Source of the DNA: JAWPNA01 sp045402695
Lineage (GTDB): Bacteria > Acidobacteriota > Polarisedimenticolia > JACPZX01 > DASXTC01
DNA: 7,426 nt
NCBI GenBank assembly: GCA_045402695.1
Contig: JAWPNA010000086.1
Location: 1-7,426, forward strand
Direction: 5' to 3'
Part shown: positions 1-6,728 of the stretch, one piece after another
Position numbering within the stretch: the stretch's first letter is position 1
Layout: each line of letters begins with the position of its first letter
The notes under the pieces: generated by a model
Database searches by the model: none
Told to the model about the DNA's origin: nothing
The model's input: the letters and a program-made list of their open reading frames with translations, nothing else
Made by a program: the position numbers and the translations under genes

Positions 1-1
1 C

Positions 2-1177
2 ATCACGGTGCCCGTGGGCCCCTCGGTGCTGGGCCGCATCCTCAACGTCATCGGCAGACCGGTGGACATGCTGGGTCCTGTGGAAGCCTCAATGCGGCTG
101 CCGATCCACCGTCCCGCGCCGTCGTTCATGGACCAGAGCACCGACATCCAGATGTTCGAGACGGGGCTGAAGGTCGTGGATCTTCTGCAGCCCTTCATGA
201 AGGGGGGCAAGATCGGCCTGTTCGGCGGGGCGGGAGTGGGCAAGACCGTCCTCATCATGGAGCTGATCCACAACGTCGCGACGAAACACTCCGGCGTCTC
301 GGTGTTCTGCGGCGTTGGGGAGCGCACGCGCGAGGGGAACGACCTCTATCTGGAAATGAAGGAATCAGGCGTCATCAAGAACGCGGCCCTGATCTACGGC
401 CAGATGACCGAGCCTCCCGGAGCGCGGCTGCGGGTCGGCCTCACCGGCTTGACCGTGGCCGAGTACTTCCGCGACTACGAGAACCGCGACGTGCTCCTGT
501 TCGTGGACAACATCTTCCGGTTCACGCAGGCGGGCTCCGAGGTGTCGGCTCTGCTGGGCCGCATGCCCTCGGCCGTGGGATACCAACCCACCCTCGCCAC
601 GGAGATGGGGGAGCTGCAGGAGCGGATCACATCCACGAAGAAGGGATCGATCACGTCCGTGCAGGCCATCTACGTGCCGGCGGACGACTACACCGACCCG
701 GCGCCGGCCACGACGTTCGCCCACCTGGACGCCAACACGAACCTCTCGCGGCAGATCGCCGAGCTGGGCATCTATCCCGCGGTGGATCCGCTGGCCTCCA
801 CGTCGCGCATCATGGACCCTCGCATCGTCGGTGAGGAGCACTACGACACCGCGCGCTCGGTGCAGGCGGTGCTGCAGAGGTACAAGGAGCTGCAGGACAT
901 CATCGCCATCCTGGGGATGGACGAGCTGTCGGAAGAGGACAAGATCATCGTGGCGCGCGCGCGCAAGCTGCAGCGCTTCCTCTCGCAGCCCTTCCACGTG
1001 GCGGAGCAGTTCACCGGCATCCCTGGGCGGTACGTGGAGCTGCGCGACACGATACGCGGATTCAAGGAGATCGTGGAGGGCAAGCACGATCTGATCCCGG
1101 AGCAGGCCTTCTACATGATGGGGACCATCGACGAGGTGCTCAAGAAGGCCGAGCAGATGAAGGCGGAGGCCGCGTGA
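2..1177 (+). CDS. atpD: F1F0 ATP synthase subunit beta (5' end outside the window)
   Basis: Catalytic beta subunit of the F1 sector, making or hydrolysing ATP on the cytoplasmic face of the membrane. The frame is open from base 2, and 391 residues are visible. By comparison with the usual 460-480 residues, about 80 N-terminal residues (the beta-barrel domain) lie before the window, so the GTG at 8 is not a real start. Visible landmarks are the P-loop GGAGVGKT (224-247), the GERTREGN segment that carries the catalytic glutamate of the family, the Walker B strand ending LLFVDN (Asp codon at 506), and the intact DELSEED loop (920-940) that contacts subunit gamma. The C-terminal helical domain is complete and ends KAEQMKAEAA. 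The stop codon overlaps the atpC start in GTGA, the usual atpD-atpC order. One small oddity is Cys in VFCGVGERTREG, where Ala is usual. Assignment is secure. Confidence 0.98.
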   Translation: MTVPVGPSVLGRILNVIGRPVDMLGPVEASMRLPIHRPAPSFMDQSTDIQMFETGLKVVDLLQPFMKGGKIGLFGGAGVGKTVLIMELIHNVATKHSGVSVFCGVGERTREGNDLYLEMKESGVIKNAALIYGQMTEPPGARLRVGLTGLTVAEYFRDYENRDVLLFVDNIFRFTQAGSEVSALLGRMPSAVGYQPTLATEMGELQERITSTKKGSITSVQAIYVPADDYTDPAPATTFAHLDANTNLSRQIAELGIYPAVDPLASTSRIMDPRIVGEEHYDTARSVQAVLQRYKELQDIIAILGMDELSEEDKIIVARARKLQRFLSQPFHVAEQFTGIPGRYVELRDTIRGFKEIVEGKHDLIPEQAFYMMGTIDEVLKKAEQMKAEAA

Positions 1178-1569
1178 TCCACCTGACCGTCGTCACGCCG
1201 GAGCGCAAGCTCGTTGACGTCAAGGTCGACGAGGTGGTGCTGCCGGGCAGCGAGGGATATTTCGGCGTGCTGCCGGGGCACGCTCCGCTGCTGGCGTCCC
1301 TGAGTGTGGGCGAGATCACCTACCGCCAGAGTGCCGCGTCGAAGCACCTGGCGGTCGCGTGGGGCTTCGCCGAGGTGCTCGCCGACCAGGTTTCGGTGCT
1401 GGCCGACATCGCGGAGCGCGCGGAGGATATCGACCTGGAGCGCGCACGCAGGGCCAGAGAGCGCGCGGAGGCGCTCCTCAAAAAAGGCACCGACGTCGAC
1501 TGGGACATGGCTCGCGTGGCGCTCGAAAAGTCGATGGTCCGCATCCAGGTGGCCGGCAAGAGTCGTTGA
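1174..1569 (+). CDS. atpC: F1F0 ATP synthase subunit epsilon
   Basis: Epsilon subunit of F1, part of the central rotor stalk, which couples rotation and can inhibit ATP hydrolysis. The 131-residue product has the full two-domain length. The N-terminal beta-sandwich carries the family signatures TPERKLVDVKVDEVVLPGSEG and GVLPGHAPLLASLSVGEI (residues about 8-48), followed by AWGFAEVLADQVSVLADIAERAEDID. The C-terminal helical hairpin (about residues 86-125) is Glu/Arg/Ala rich and is not shortened. The start is GTG at 1174, overlapping the atpD stop by four bases, so translation is probably coupled to atpD. An ATG start is not available without losing the first strand. A gap of 22 bases follows before the glycosyltransferase gene, and the 5-bp stem around the stop is too weak to call a terminator. 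Confidence 0.97.
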   Translation: MIHLTVVTPERKLVDVKVDEVVLPGSEGYFGVLPGHAPLLASLSVGEITYRQSAASKHLAVAWGFAEVLADQVSVLADIAERAEDIDLERARRARERAEALLKKGTDVDWDMARVALEKSMVRIQVAGKSR

Positions 1570-1591
1570 GAAACTCTCACGCCTTGAGGTG

Positions 1592-2344
1592 ATGCCGCAA
1601 CCCTTTCTCTCCATCGTCGTTCCGGCCTACAACGAGGAGGGGCGCCTGGGCCCCTCGCTGGAGAAGATCCTCGCCTACGCGGGAAGGTCGCCTCACCCCG
1701 TCGAAATCATCGTCGTGGACGACGGGTCCTCTGATCACACCCAAGAGGTCGCGCGCCGGGCTCTCCAGGCGGCGACGAAGCACTCCGCGGTGAGCGGGGA
1801 GGTGCTGGTCAACGAGGCCAACCGCGGAAAGGGGTACAGCATCCGCCGTGGCGTGCTGGCGGCGCGGGGCGACTTGGTGCTCGTGAGCGACGCGGATCTT
1901 TCCACCCCCATCGAAGAGGCCGACCGGCTGCTGGAGCATCTCTCCCGGATGAAGCACGGTCTGGTGATCGGCTCGCGCGCCCTGAAGGACTCTCGCGTCG
2001 AGGTTCACCAGAACATCGCGCGCGAGGTGATGGGCAAGGTCTTCAACAAGGTAGTGCGGGCCGTCACGGGGCTGACGTTTGCCGACACCCAGTGCGGCTT
2101 CAAGCTGATGACACGAAGCGATGTCTCCCCGATCTTCGGCAAGGCGCGCATTGACGGCTTCAGCTACGACGTGGAACTGCTGTACGTGGCGCATCGCCGG
2201 CAGGTCCCGATCAAGGAGGTACCGGTGATCTGGCGCAACGCCCCCGGGTCGAAGGTAGGGATGCTCACAGACCCTCTCAAGATGCTGCGCGATGTCTGGC
2301 GGGTGCGGCGGTGGCACAAGCGCGGAGTCTATGATGTGGCGTGA
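1592..2344 (+). CDS. Family 2 glycosyltransferase, dolichyl/polyprenyl-phosphate sugar synthase type (ALG5/DPM1-like)
   Basis: A 250-residue GT-A fold glycosyltransferase that probably moves a hexose from a nucleotide sugar to a polyprenyl phosphate at the cytoplasmic membrane. The sugar and lipid cannot be read from the sequence. Seen: SIVVPAYNEE at residues 7-16, VVDDGSSD at 41-48, NRGKGYSIRRGVLAARGD at 77-94, the metal-binding DAD at 100-102, GSRA at 127-130, and DTQCGFKL at 165-172, which with FSYDVELLYVA (190-200) is the hallmark of the ALG5-like subgroup. No transmembrane helix and no GtrA-like domain are visible, so it is a soluble or peripheral enzyme. The ATG at 1592 fits the domain start, since the first strand begins at residue 6. 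The only Shine-Dalgarno-like GAGG lies just two bases upstream, which is unusually close, so GTG 1589 cannot be excluded. It overlaps rfaE2 by 11 bases, suggesting a shared envelope-glycan role. Confidence 0.9.
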   Translation: MPQPFLSIVVPAYNEEGRLGPSLEKILAYAGRSPHPVEIIVVDDGSSDHTQEVARRALQAATKHSAVSGEVLVNEANRGKGYSIRRGVLAARGDLVLVSDADLSTPIEEADRLLEHLSRMKHGLVIGSRALKDSRVEVHQNIAREVMGKVFNKVVRAVTGLTFADTQCGFKLMTRSDVSPIFGKARIDGFSYDVELLYVAHRRQVPIKEVPVIWRNAPGSKVGMLTDPLKMLRDVWRVRRWHKRGVYDVA

Positions 2345-2849
2345 GGCGGCGCGCCCCCCGAGGCGGGTCAGGCAGGCGCGGGGCAAGGTGATGGGCCTGA
2401 GGCGCCTCCTGATCGTGCTGAAGGCGGCGCGGCGGGCGGGCCGGCGGATCATCTTCACCAACGGCGTGTACGATCTCCTCCACCCAGGCCACGCGCTGCT
2501 TCTGGAGAGGGCTCGGGGGCTGGGCGACCTTCTGGTGGTGGGGATCAACAGCGACGCCTCCGTCAGGCGCCTCAAAGGGCCCGAGCGTCCCTTCATGCGC
2601 GGGAAGGACCGGGCGCTGATGCTGGCGTCGCTCGAAGCCGTGGACTGCGTCGTCCAGTTCAGGCAGGACACACCGTTCGCGCTCATCAAGGCCATCCAGC
2701 CCGACCTGCTCGTGAAAGGAGGCGACTGGAAGGCGGACTCCATCGTGGGGCGCGAGATCGTGGAGGCCCGCGGGGGCCGAGTGGTCCGCGTGAAGATGGT
2801 GAAGGGATTCTCCACGACGAGGATCGCGGGGATCATCAGGCAACGTTGA
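2334..2849 (+). CDS. rfaE2: D-glycero-beta-D-manno-heptose 1-phosphate adenylyltransferase
   Basis: Transfers AMP from ATP to heptose 1-phosphate, giving the ADP-heptose precursor of the LPS inner core and other heptosylated glycans. In E. coli this activity is the C-terminal half of the fused HldE. Here it is a stand-alone cytidylyltransferase-fold protein of 171 residues with no kinase domain. Seen: IIFTNGVYDLLHPGH at residues 39-53, with the HxGH nucleotide-binding motif at 50-53; VVGINSDASVRRLKGPERP at 68-86; DLLVKGGDW at 124-132; and the closing GFSTTRIAGII. The usual FTNGCFDLLHAGH is changed to VY and P, and the catalytic histidines are kept. The start is uncertain. ATG 2334 has GGAG six bases upstream, ATG 2331 is only three bases from it, and ATG 2391 would remove the family-typical segment before the first strand. 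It starts inside the glycosyltransferase gene, so translation is likely coupled. Confidence 0.93.
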   Translation: MWREAARPPRRVRQARGKVMGLRRLLIVLKAARRAGRRIIFTNGVYDLLHPGHALLLERARGLGDLLVVGINSDASVRRLKGPERPFMRGKDRALMLASLEAVDCVVQFRQDTPFALIKAIQPDLLVKGGDWKADSIVGREIVEARGGRVVRVKMVKGFSTTRIAGIIRQR

Positions 2850-2858
2850 CGGGGGTAG

Positions 2859-5800
2859 ATGGCGCGAGCGGCATCGGCGGCTCTCCACCCGCTCCTGAGA
2901 ATGGAGGGGATGGTGGCGTTCGCCTCCGCGCCGGGCTCTCTCCAGAGTCCCATCACTGTTGTCGGCCTCACTCCCACCGCCCGCGCGCTCGTACTGCTCG
3001 GCCTGTTTGACCGGGCCGGCGCCGCGCTCATGGTTGTGACCCGATCCGACGCGGAAGCCGAGTCGCTCGTGAGGGACCTGCGCGGCTTGGGGCGGCTCAC
3101 CGGCGGCATCAATCCCGAGGCGGTGTCGATCCTCCCCGCGCTGGATGCCGATCCATACGACGGACTGGCCACGCACATGGGCGCGGTGTGCGAGCGCGTC
3201 CGGTGTCTCTGGCGATTGGTTCGAGGCGAGGCGCGCATCACCGTGATGCCGGCGCGGGCGTTGCTGGTGCCCCTGCCTCCGATGTCGCTGCTGGCCCCGT
3301 ACTTCATCCGCCTGCGGGAAGGGGAGAAGTTCAGGCAGGCCGATGACGCCGTCTGGTTCGGCAGCGCCGGCTACCGGCGCGCCGATCTCGTGACCGAGCC
3401 GGGGGAGTACTCCCGCCGAGGCGGCATCCTCGACATCTTCGCCCCCATCCTCGATGAGCCGGCGCGCATCGAGCTCGAGGGAGACACCGTCGTCTCCCTG
3501 CGCCATTTCAATCCGGTGGACCAGCGCTCCACGGGCCGCGCCGAAATCGTGGAGCTGTCTCCGGCGCGCGAAACCATACTCGGGCCGATCGAGCTGGACA
3601 ACCTGCGCGCGGCCCTCGCACAGGTGTCGCCTTCCACCGCGGCGGCACGCCGTCTGGCCGAGCTGCTCGAAACCCAGGGGGGCTTTCCCGGCATCGAGGC
3701 CTGCGCCCGCATCATCTATCCCGGTGCGGTCAATGTGCTCGACTACGTCGCCTCCGCGTCCTCGGGGGCACGGCTGCTGGTGTGCGACGAACCGGAGCTC
3801 ACGCGGGAGGAGCTGCGCCAGCAGCGGGCAGACCTGATGAGGGCGGCCGAGGCGGCAGGTCCCGAGAGGAGCGCTCTTCCTCCCGCCGACCGGCTCCTCG
3901 TACCTGCCGAAGAGATCGAGGCAGCGCTGCGGCGCGCCCCCGTTCACCTGCGCCAGCTCGCCATCGAAGAGGAGCAGCAAGGCGCACCGGGGACGATGGA
4001 GGGCCCCCGGAGAGAATCGATCCGATTGCGCGCATCAGCCGTCCCTTCGTACAGAGGACGCCTGGCTGATCTGATGGAGTTCATCCGCGCCGAGAGGATC
4101 GCGGCCCGCACCGTCTGCCTCGTGATGAAGACCGAGGGGCGCGCTCACCGGATGCAGAGCCTCCTGATGGAGGCGGAGCTGTCCGCCTTGGAGCTGTCGT
4201 CCGAGACGCGCGCGCCCGGGGAGGATGGCGGGCTGTTTCTCGGCACCGCGGAGATCGGCGGCGGCTTCACCCTGCATGACGCCGGGCTCACCATCGTCAC
4301 CGAGCTGGAGATCTTCGGCGAGGAGGCGCGCCACAGGAAGAAGAGCGCCCTGCCCGCCTTTACCTCCGACTTCAGGGACCTCAACCCAGGCGATCTCGTC
4401 GTGCACGTGGACCACGGCGTGGGCCGCTACGAGGGCCTGGCTCGCCTGCCCGGCGACGGCCAGGAGGTGGACGTGATGGTGCTGTCGTACCTGGGCAAGG
4501 ACCGTCTGTTCGTCCCGATCACCCGCCTCGACCTGGTGCAGAAGTACAGCGGCGTCGGAGGGCGCGCACCGGCGCTGGACAAGCTGGGAGGGACCGGCTG
4601 GACCAGGACCAAGCAGCGCGTCAAGAAGGCGATGCAGGACATGGCGGTGGAGCTGCTGAACCTGTACGCGGCGCGCAAAGCTGTCGAGGGGCACACCTTC
4701 GGCCCCGACATGCAGTGGCAAAGCGACTTCGAGTCGGCCTTTCCCTACGAGATGACCATCGACCAGCAGATCGCCGTCAACGACATCAAGCGCGACCTGG
4801 AGTCGGCCACCCCCATGGATCGCCTCCTGTGCGGCGACGTTGGGTTCGGCAAGACGGAGGTCGGACTGCGCGCCGCCTTCAAGGTGGTGATGGAAGGCAA
4901 GCAAGTGGCCGTGCTGGCGCCCACGACCGTCCTGGTGTTCCAGCACTTCAACACCTTCCGCGAGAGGTTCGCCGCCTTCCCCGCGCGCATCGAGAGCCTC
5001 TCGCGATTCCGCAGCCCCAAGGAGCAAAAGGAAGTGGTCGCGGGGCTCGCCACGGGCGCGGTGGACCTGGTGATCGGCACGCACCGGCTGCTGTCCGGAG
5101 ACGTCGCCTTCAAGGACCTCGGCCTTCTCATCGTGGATGAGGAGCAGCGCTTCGGCGTGGCGCACAAGGAACGGCTCAAGGCCCTCAAGAAGAACGTGGA
5201 CGTGCTGACGATGACCGCCACACCGATCCCCCGCACGCTGCAGATGTCGCTGATGGGCGTGCGCGATCTGTCGGTGATCGAGACCCCTCCCGAGAACCGG
5301 CTGGCGATCCAGACCCACCTTCTCCCTTTCAAGGAGCCGATCATCGCCGCCGCCATCCGGCACGAGCTGGCGCGCGACGGGCAGGTCTACTTCGTTCACA
5401 ACCGTGTGGAGAGCGTCTACGCGATGGCGGCGCTGCTTGGCAACCTGGTGCCCGAGGCGACCCTCGGCGTGGCGCACGGCCAGATGAAAGAGAAGGAGCT
5501 GGAGAACGCGATGGTCCGTTTCCTGCGCGGCGATTTCAAGGTGCTGGTGTCAACCTCCATCATCGAGAACGGCCTCGACATCCCGCGCGTCAACACGCTG
5601 ATCGTGAACCGCGCCGACCACTTCGGCCTCTCCCAGCTCTACCAGCTCCGCGGCCGGATTGGACGATCGGACCGGCAGGCCTACGCCTACATGCTGGTGC
5701 CTCCGGAGCGGACGCTCAACGAAATGGCGCGCAAGCGGCTCAAGGCGCTGCAGGAGTTCTCGGAGCTGGGCTCGGGATTCCGCATCGCTGCCATGGACCT

Positions 5801-6365
5801 GGAGATCCGCGGCGCGGGCAACCTGCTGGGGCCCGCCCAGCACGGGCACATCGCCGCGCTGGGCTTCGAGCTGTACTGCCGCATGCTGGAGCGCGCGGTG
5901 GCCGAGCTGAAGGCGGGTGGGGCCGAGGTGGCCGAGTTCCGCACGACCATCAACCTGTCCGTGGACCTGAAGATCCCCACGTCGTACATCGCCGACGAGC
6001 ACCACAGGCTGATGTTCTACAAGCGGCTCGCCTCGGCGACCGGCCGCGAGGACGTCGACAAGATCAAGGACGAGATGGAGGACCGATACGGCCGCCTGCC
6101 GGCGCAGGGGCTCAACCTGCTGGAGGCGGCCGGCCTGAGAATCCTCGCCGAGAAGCTGCGCGTGCAGCAGCTCGACTACAGGTCCGGCGGACTTCTGGTG
6201 AAGTTCGGAGAGGCATCGCCCGTGGACCCCGAGATGATCCTGCGCTACGTCAAGCGCCGGGCCGACGCCACCTTCTCGCCCCCCGCCCTGCTGCGCATCA
6301 AGGCCGAGATGTCGGAGCGGGAGCGGCTGGCGACCGCCCGCGAGGTGCTCACGGCGCTGGCGTGA
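2859..6365 (+). CDS. mfd: Transcription-repair coupling factor Mfd
   Basis: ATP-driven DNA translocase that removes RNA polymerase stalled at lesions and recruits UvrA for nucleotide excision repair. At 1168 residues it matches the family (E. coli Mfd 1148). Order of parts: a UvrB-like N-terminal module (about 30-340) containing GYRRADLV from residue 171, then GEYSRRGGILDIF and QRSTG near 222; the RNA polymerase interaction domain, beginning around GDLVVHVDHGVGRYEG at 511; and the RecG-like motor with Walker A GDVGFGKT at 659-666, DEEQ at 760-763, TATPIPRTLQMS from 786, and QLRGRIGR at 929-936. The TRG-type segment RGAGNLLGPAQHGH starts at residue 984, and the autoinhibitory C-terminal domain follows. 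No motif is missing. The ATG at 2859 has GGGGG three bases upstream and lies nine bases after rfaE2. ATG 2901 and 2910 are possible later starts. It is the last plus-strand gene of the run, and I see no U-tract terminator after it. Confidence 0.98.
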   Translation: MARAASAALHPLLRMEGMVAFASAPGSLQSPITVVGLTPTARALVLLGLFDRAGAALMVVTRSDAEAESLVRDLRGLGRLTGGINPEAVSILPALDADPYDGLATHMGAVCERVRCLWRLVRGEARITVMPARALLVPLPPMSLLAPYFIRLREGEKFRQADDAVWFGSAGYRRADLVTEPGEYSRRGGILDIFAPILDEPARIELEGDTVVSLRHFNPVDQRSTGRAEIVELSPARETILGPIELDNLRAALAQVSPSTAAARRLAELLETQGGFPGIEACARIIYPGAVNVLDYVASASSGARLLVCDEPELTREELRQQRADLMRAAEAAGPERSALPPADRLLVPAEEIEAALRRAPVHLRQLAIEEEQQGAPGTMEGPRRESIRLRASAVPSYRGRLADLMEFIRAERIAARTVCLVMKTEGRAHRMQSLLMEAELSALELSSETRAPGEDGGLFLGTAEIGGGFTLHDAGLTIVTELEIFGEEARHRKKSALPAFTSDFRDLNPGDLVVHVDHGVGRYEGLARLPGDGQEVDVMVLSYLGKDRLFVPITRLDLVQKYSGVGGRAPALDKLGGTGWTRTKQRVKKAMQDMAVELLNLYAARKAVEGHTFGPDMQWQSDFESAFPYEMTIDQQIAVNDIKRDLESATPMDRLLCGDVGFGKTEVGLRAAFKVVMEGKQVAVLAPTTVLVFQHFNTFRERFAAFPARIESLSRFRSPKEQKEVVAGLATGAVDLVIGTHRLLSGDVAFKDLGLLIVDEEQRFGVAHKERLKALKKNVDVLTMTATPIPRTLQMSLMGVRDLSVIETPPENRLAIQTHLLPFKEPIIAAAIRHELARDGQVYFVHNRVESVYAMAALLGNLVPEATLGVAHGQMKEKELENAMVRFLRGDFKVLVSTSIIENGLDIPRVNTLIVNRADHFGLSQLYQLRGRIGRSDRQAYAYMLVPPERTLNEMARKRLKALQEFSELGSGFRIAAMDLEIRGAGNLLGPAQHGHIAALGFELYCRMLERAVAELKAGGAEVAEFRTTINLSVDLKIPTSYIADEHHRLMFYKRLASATGREDVDKIKDEMEDRYGRLPAQGLNLLEAAGLRILAEKLRVQQLDYRSGGLLVKFGEASPVDPEMILRYVKRRADATFSPPALLRIKAEMSERERLATAREVLTALA

Positions 6366-6425
6366 CGGACGGCTGCCGGGCGGGAGGTGAGCAACCGGTG
6401 GGGCCGGAAAGAACAGCTCGGACCT

Positions 6426-6599
6426 TCAATTCGGCGCATGCGCCAGAAGTGCGTCCGCCTCACTGAGAACTTCGTCGAGATCGGAACCCTGGCCCGCCGC
6501 GATCTCCTGTTCACCTTGGGCGAGCAGGAGCAACAACTGGCGCTCGTGGTCGCTCGGTTCGTAGGTTCTGACGGACATGATATCGGGCACCTTGGGCAT
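6426..6599 (-). CDS. Small antitoxin-like protein, no toxin partner in the window
   Basis: A 57-residue ORF, convergent to mfd. Its body reads ERQLLLLLAQGEQEIAAGQG and then SDLDEVLSEADALLAHAPN. This pattern, a leucine-rich helix, then GExEIAAGxG, then a helix D(L)xEVLxEADxLL, resembles the C-terminal toxin-binding part of short type II antitoxins (Phd/RelB-like addiction module proteins). It lacks an obvious N-terminal DNA-binding domain, so the family is inferred only. ATG 6599 is favoured over longer upstream starts, because GGAGG sits eight bases before it and the upstream residues in frame belong to a decayed neighbour. An inner Met at residue 8 is a possible alternative. Antitoxin genes usually precede the toxin, but only 60 bases separate its stop from the mfd stop, so no toxin follows. 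It may be an orphan, an immunity-like relic, or a chance survivor of decay. Confidence 0.55.
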   Translation of the reverse strand: MPKVPDIMSVRTYEPSDHERQLLLLLAQGEQEIAAGQGSDLDEVLSEADALLAHAPN

Positions 6600-6607
6600 C
6601 GGCTCAG

Positions 6608-6612
6608 CCTCC
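6608..6612 (-). promoter_or_regulatory. Shine-Dalgarno sequence of the antitoxin-like ORF
   Basis: On the minus strand this reads GGAGG, followed by eight bases and then ATG at 6599. This is near-ideal spacing and is the main reason for choosing a 57-residue product rather than the longer open frame that starts near 6848. The site lies within the start-proximal copy of a 9-bp direct repeat, so a protein bound to that repeat would also cover the ribosome binding site. Confidence 0.65.
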
Positions 6613-6641
6613 AGAGGTACGACTATCTGTAGCTCCAGAGG
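6609..6641. repeat. 9-bp direct repeat, 24 bases apart, candidate operator
   Basis: CTCCAGAGG occurs at 6609-6617 and again at 6633-6641, identical and in the same orientation, with 15 bases between. On the minus strand these are two CCTCTGGAG boxes directly before the antitoxin-like ORF, the nearer one containing its Shine-Dalgarno bases. Repeated boxes just upstream of the start are typical of autoregulated toxin-antitoxin operons, but the small protein shows no clear DNA-binding domain, so the operator role is inference. Confidence 0.5.
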
Positions 6642-6686
6642 CCCCTTGCTGCAACCGCCACGTCGGAGAGAATGTGTCAAGGGGCC
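6640..6686. repeat. Perfect 9-bp inverted repeat with 29-base spacer
   Basis: The arms are GGCCCCTTG at 6640-6648 and CAAGGGGCC at 6678-6686. Beyond one inner mismatch, four more pairs (two of them G-T) could extend the stem in RNA. There is no T-rich tail on either side, so it is not a standard intrinsic terminator. On the minus strand the promoter-like hexamer TTGACA (6680-6675) overlaps one arm, but no good -10 box follows at 16-18 bases. It lies between the AlbA_2-like remnant and the antitoxin-like ORF. It could be an operator, a mobile-element end or the old terminator of the decayed gene. Confidence 0.5.
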
Positions 6687-6692
6687 CAACTC

Positions 6693-6728
6693 GACTTGGG
6701 GGGTGACTTGAGGGGTGACTTGGGGGGT
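6693..6728. repeat. Three tandem 12-bp units encoding Val-Thr-Pro-Gln on the minus strand
   Basis: Three consecutive units GACTTGGGGGGT, GACTTGAGGGGT and GACTTGGGGGGT, differing at one base in the middle copy. On the minus strand they encode the run QVTPQVTPQVTPQV. Such TPQV or TEQV linkers are known in front of the C-terminal winged helix of AlbA_2/RecG-like ATP-binding proteins and in some Fic proteins. Here no winged-helix sequence follows in any minus frame. The repeats are therefore best read as the surviving linker of the broken gene at 6693-6866. Confidence 0.85.

Noticed and set aside
1567..1579. Hairpin TGAGA-AAC-TCTCA over the atpC stop codon
   Set aside because: Only a 5-bp stem with no T tract, and the downstream gene is 22 bases away and likely cotranscribed; not a terminator.
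1577..3980. Two long minus-strand open frames (576 and 567 residues) opposite the glycosyltransferase, rfaE2 and the start of mfd
   Set aside because: They are low-complexity Arg/His/Pro/Gly-rich readings opposite well-identified genes, as expected from GC-rich codon bias; no domain is recognisable.
4035..5477. 480-residue minus-strand open frame opposite mfd
   Set aside because: Composition is that of a GC-rich antisense shadow, and the plus strand carries all the Mfd motifs without interruption.
6366..6425. Possible terminator between the convergent ends of mfd and the antitoxin-like ORF
   Set aside because: Only a 4-bp CCGG stem can be formed and no T tract is seen on either strand.
6433..6444. 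12-bp palindrome GGCGCATGCGCC at the 3' end of the antitoxin-like ORF
   Set aside because: It lies inside the coding sequence for LAHAP, and such GC-rich palindromes are expected by chance in this composition.
6675..6680. Promoter -35 box TTGACA on the minus strand
   Set aside because: The hexamer is perfect but no acceptable -10 element lies 16-18 bases downstream (CGGTTG or similar), so a promoter is not called.
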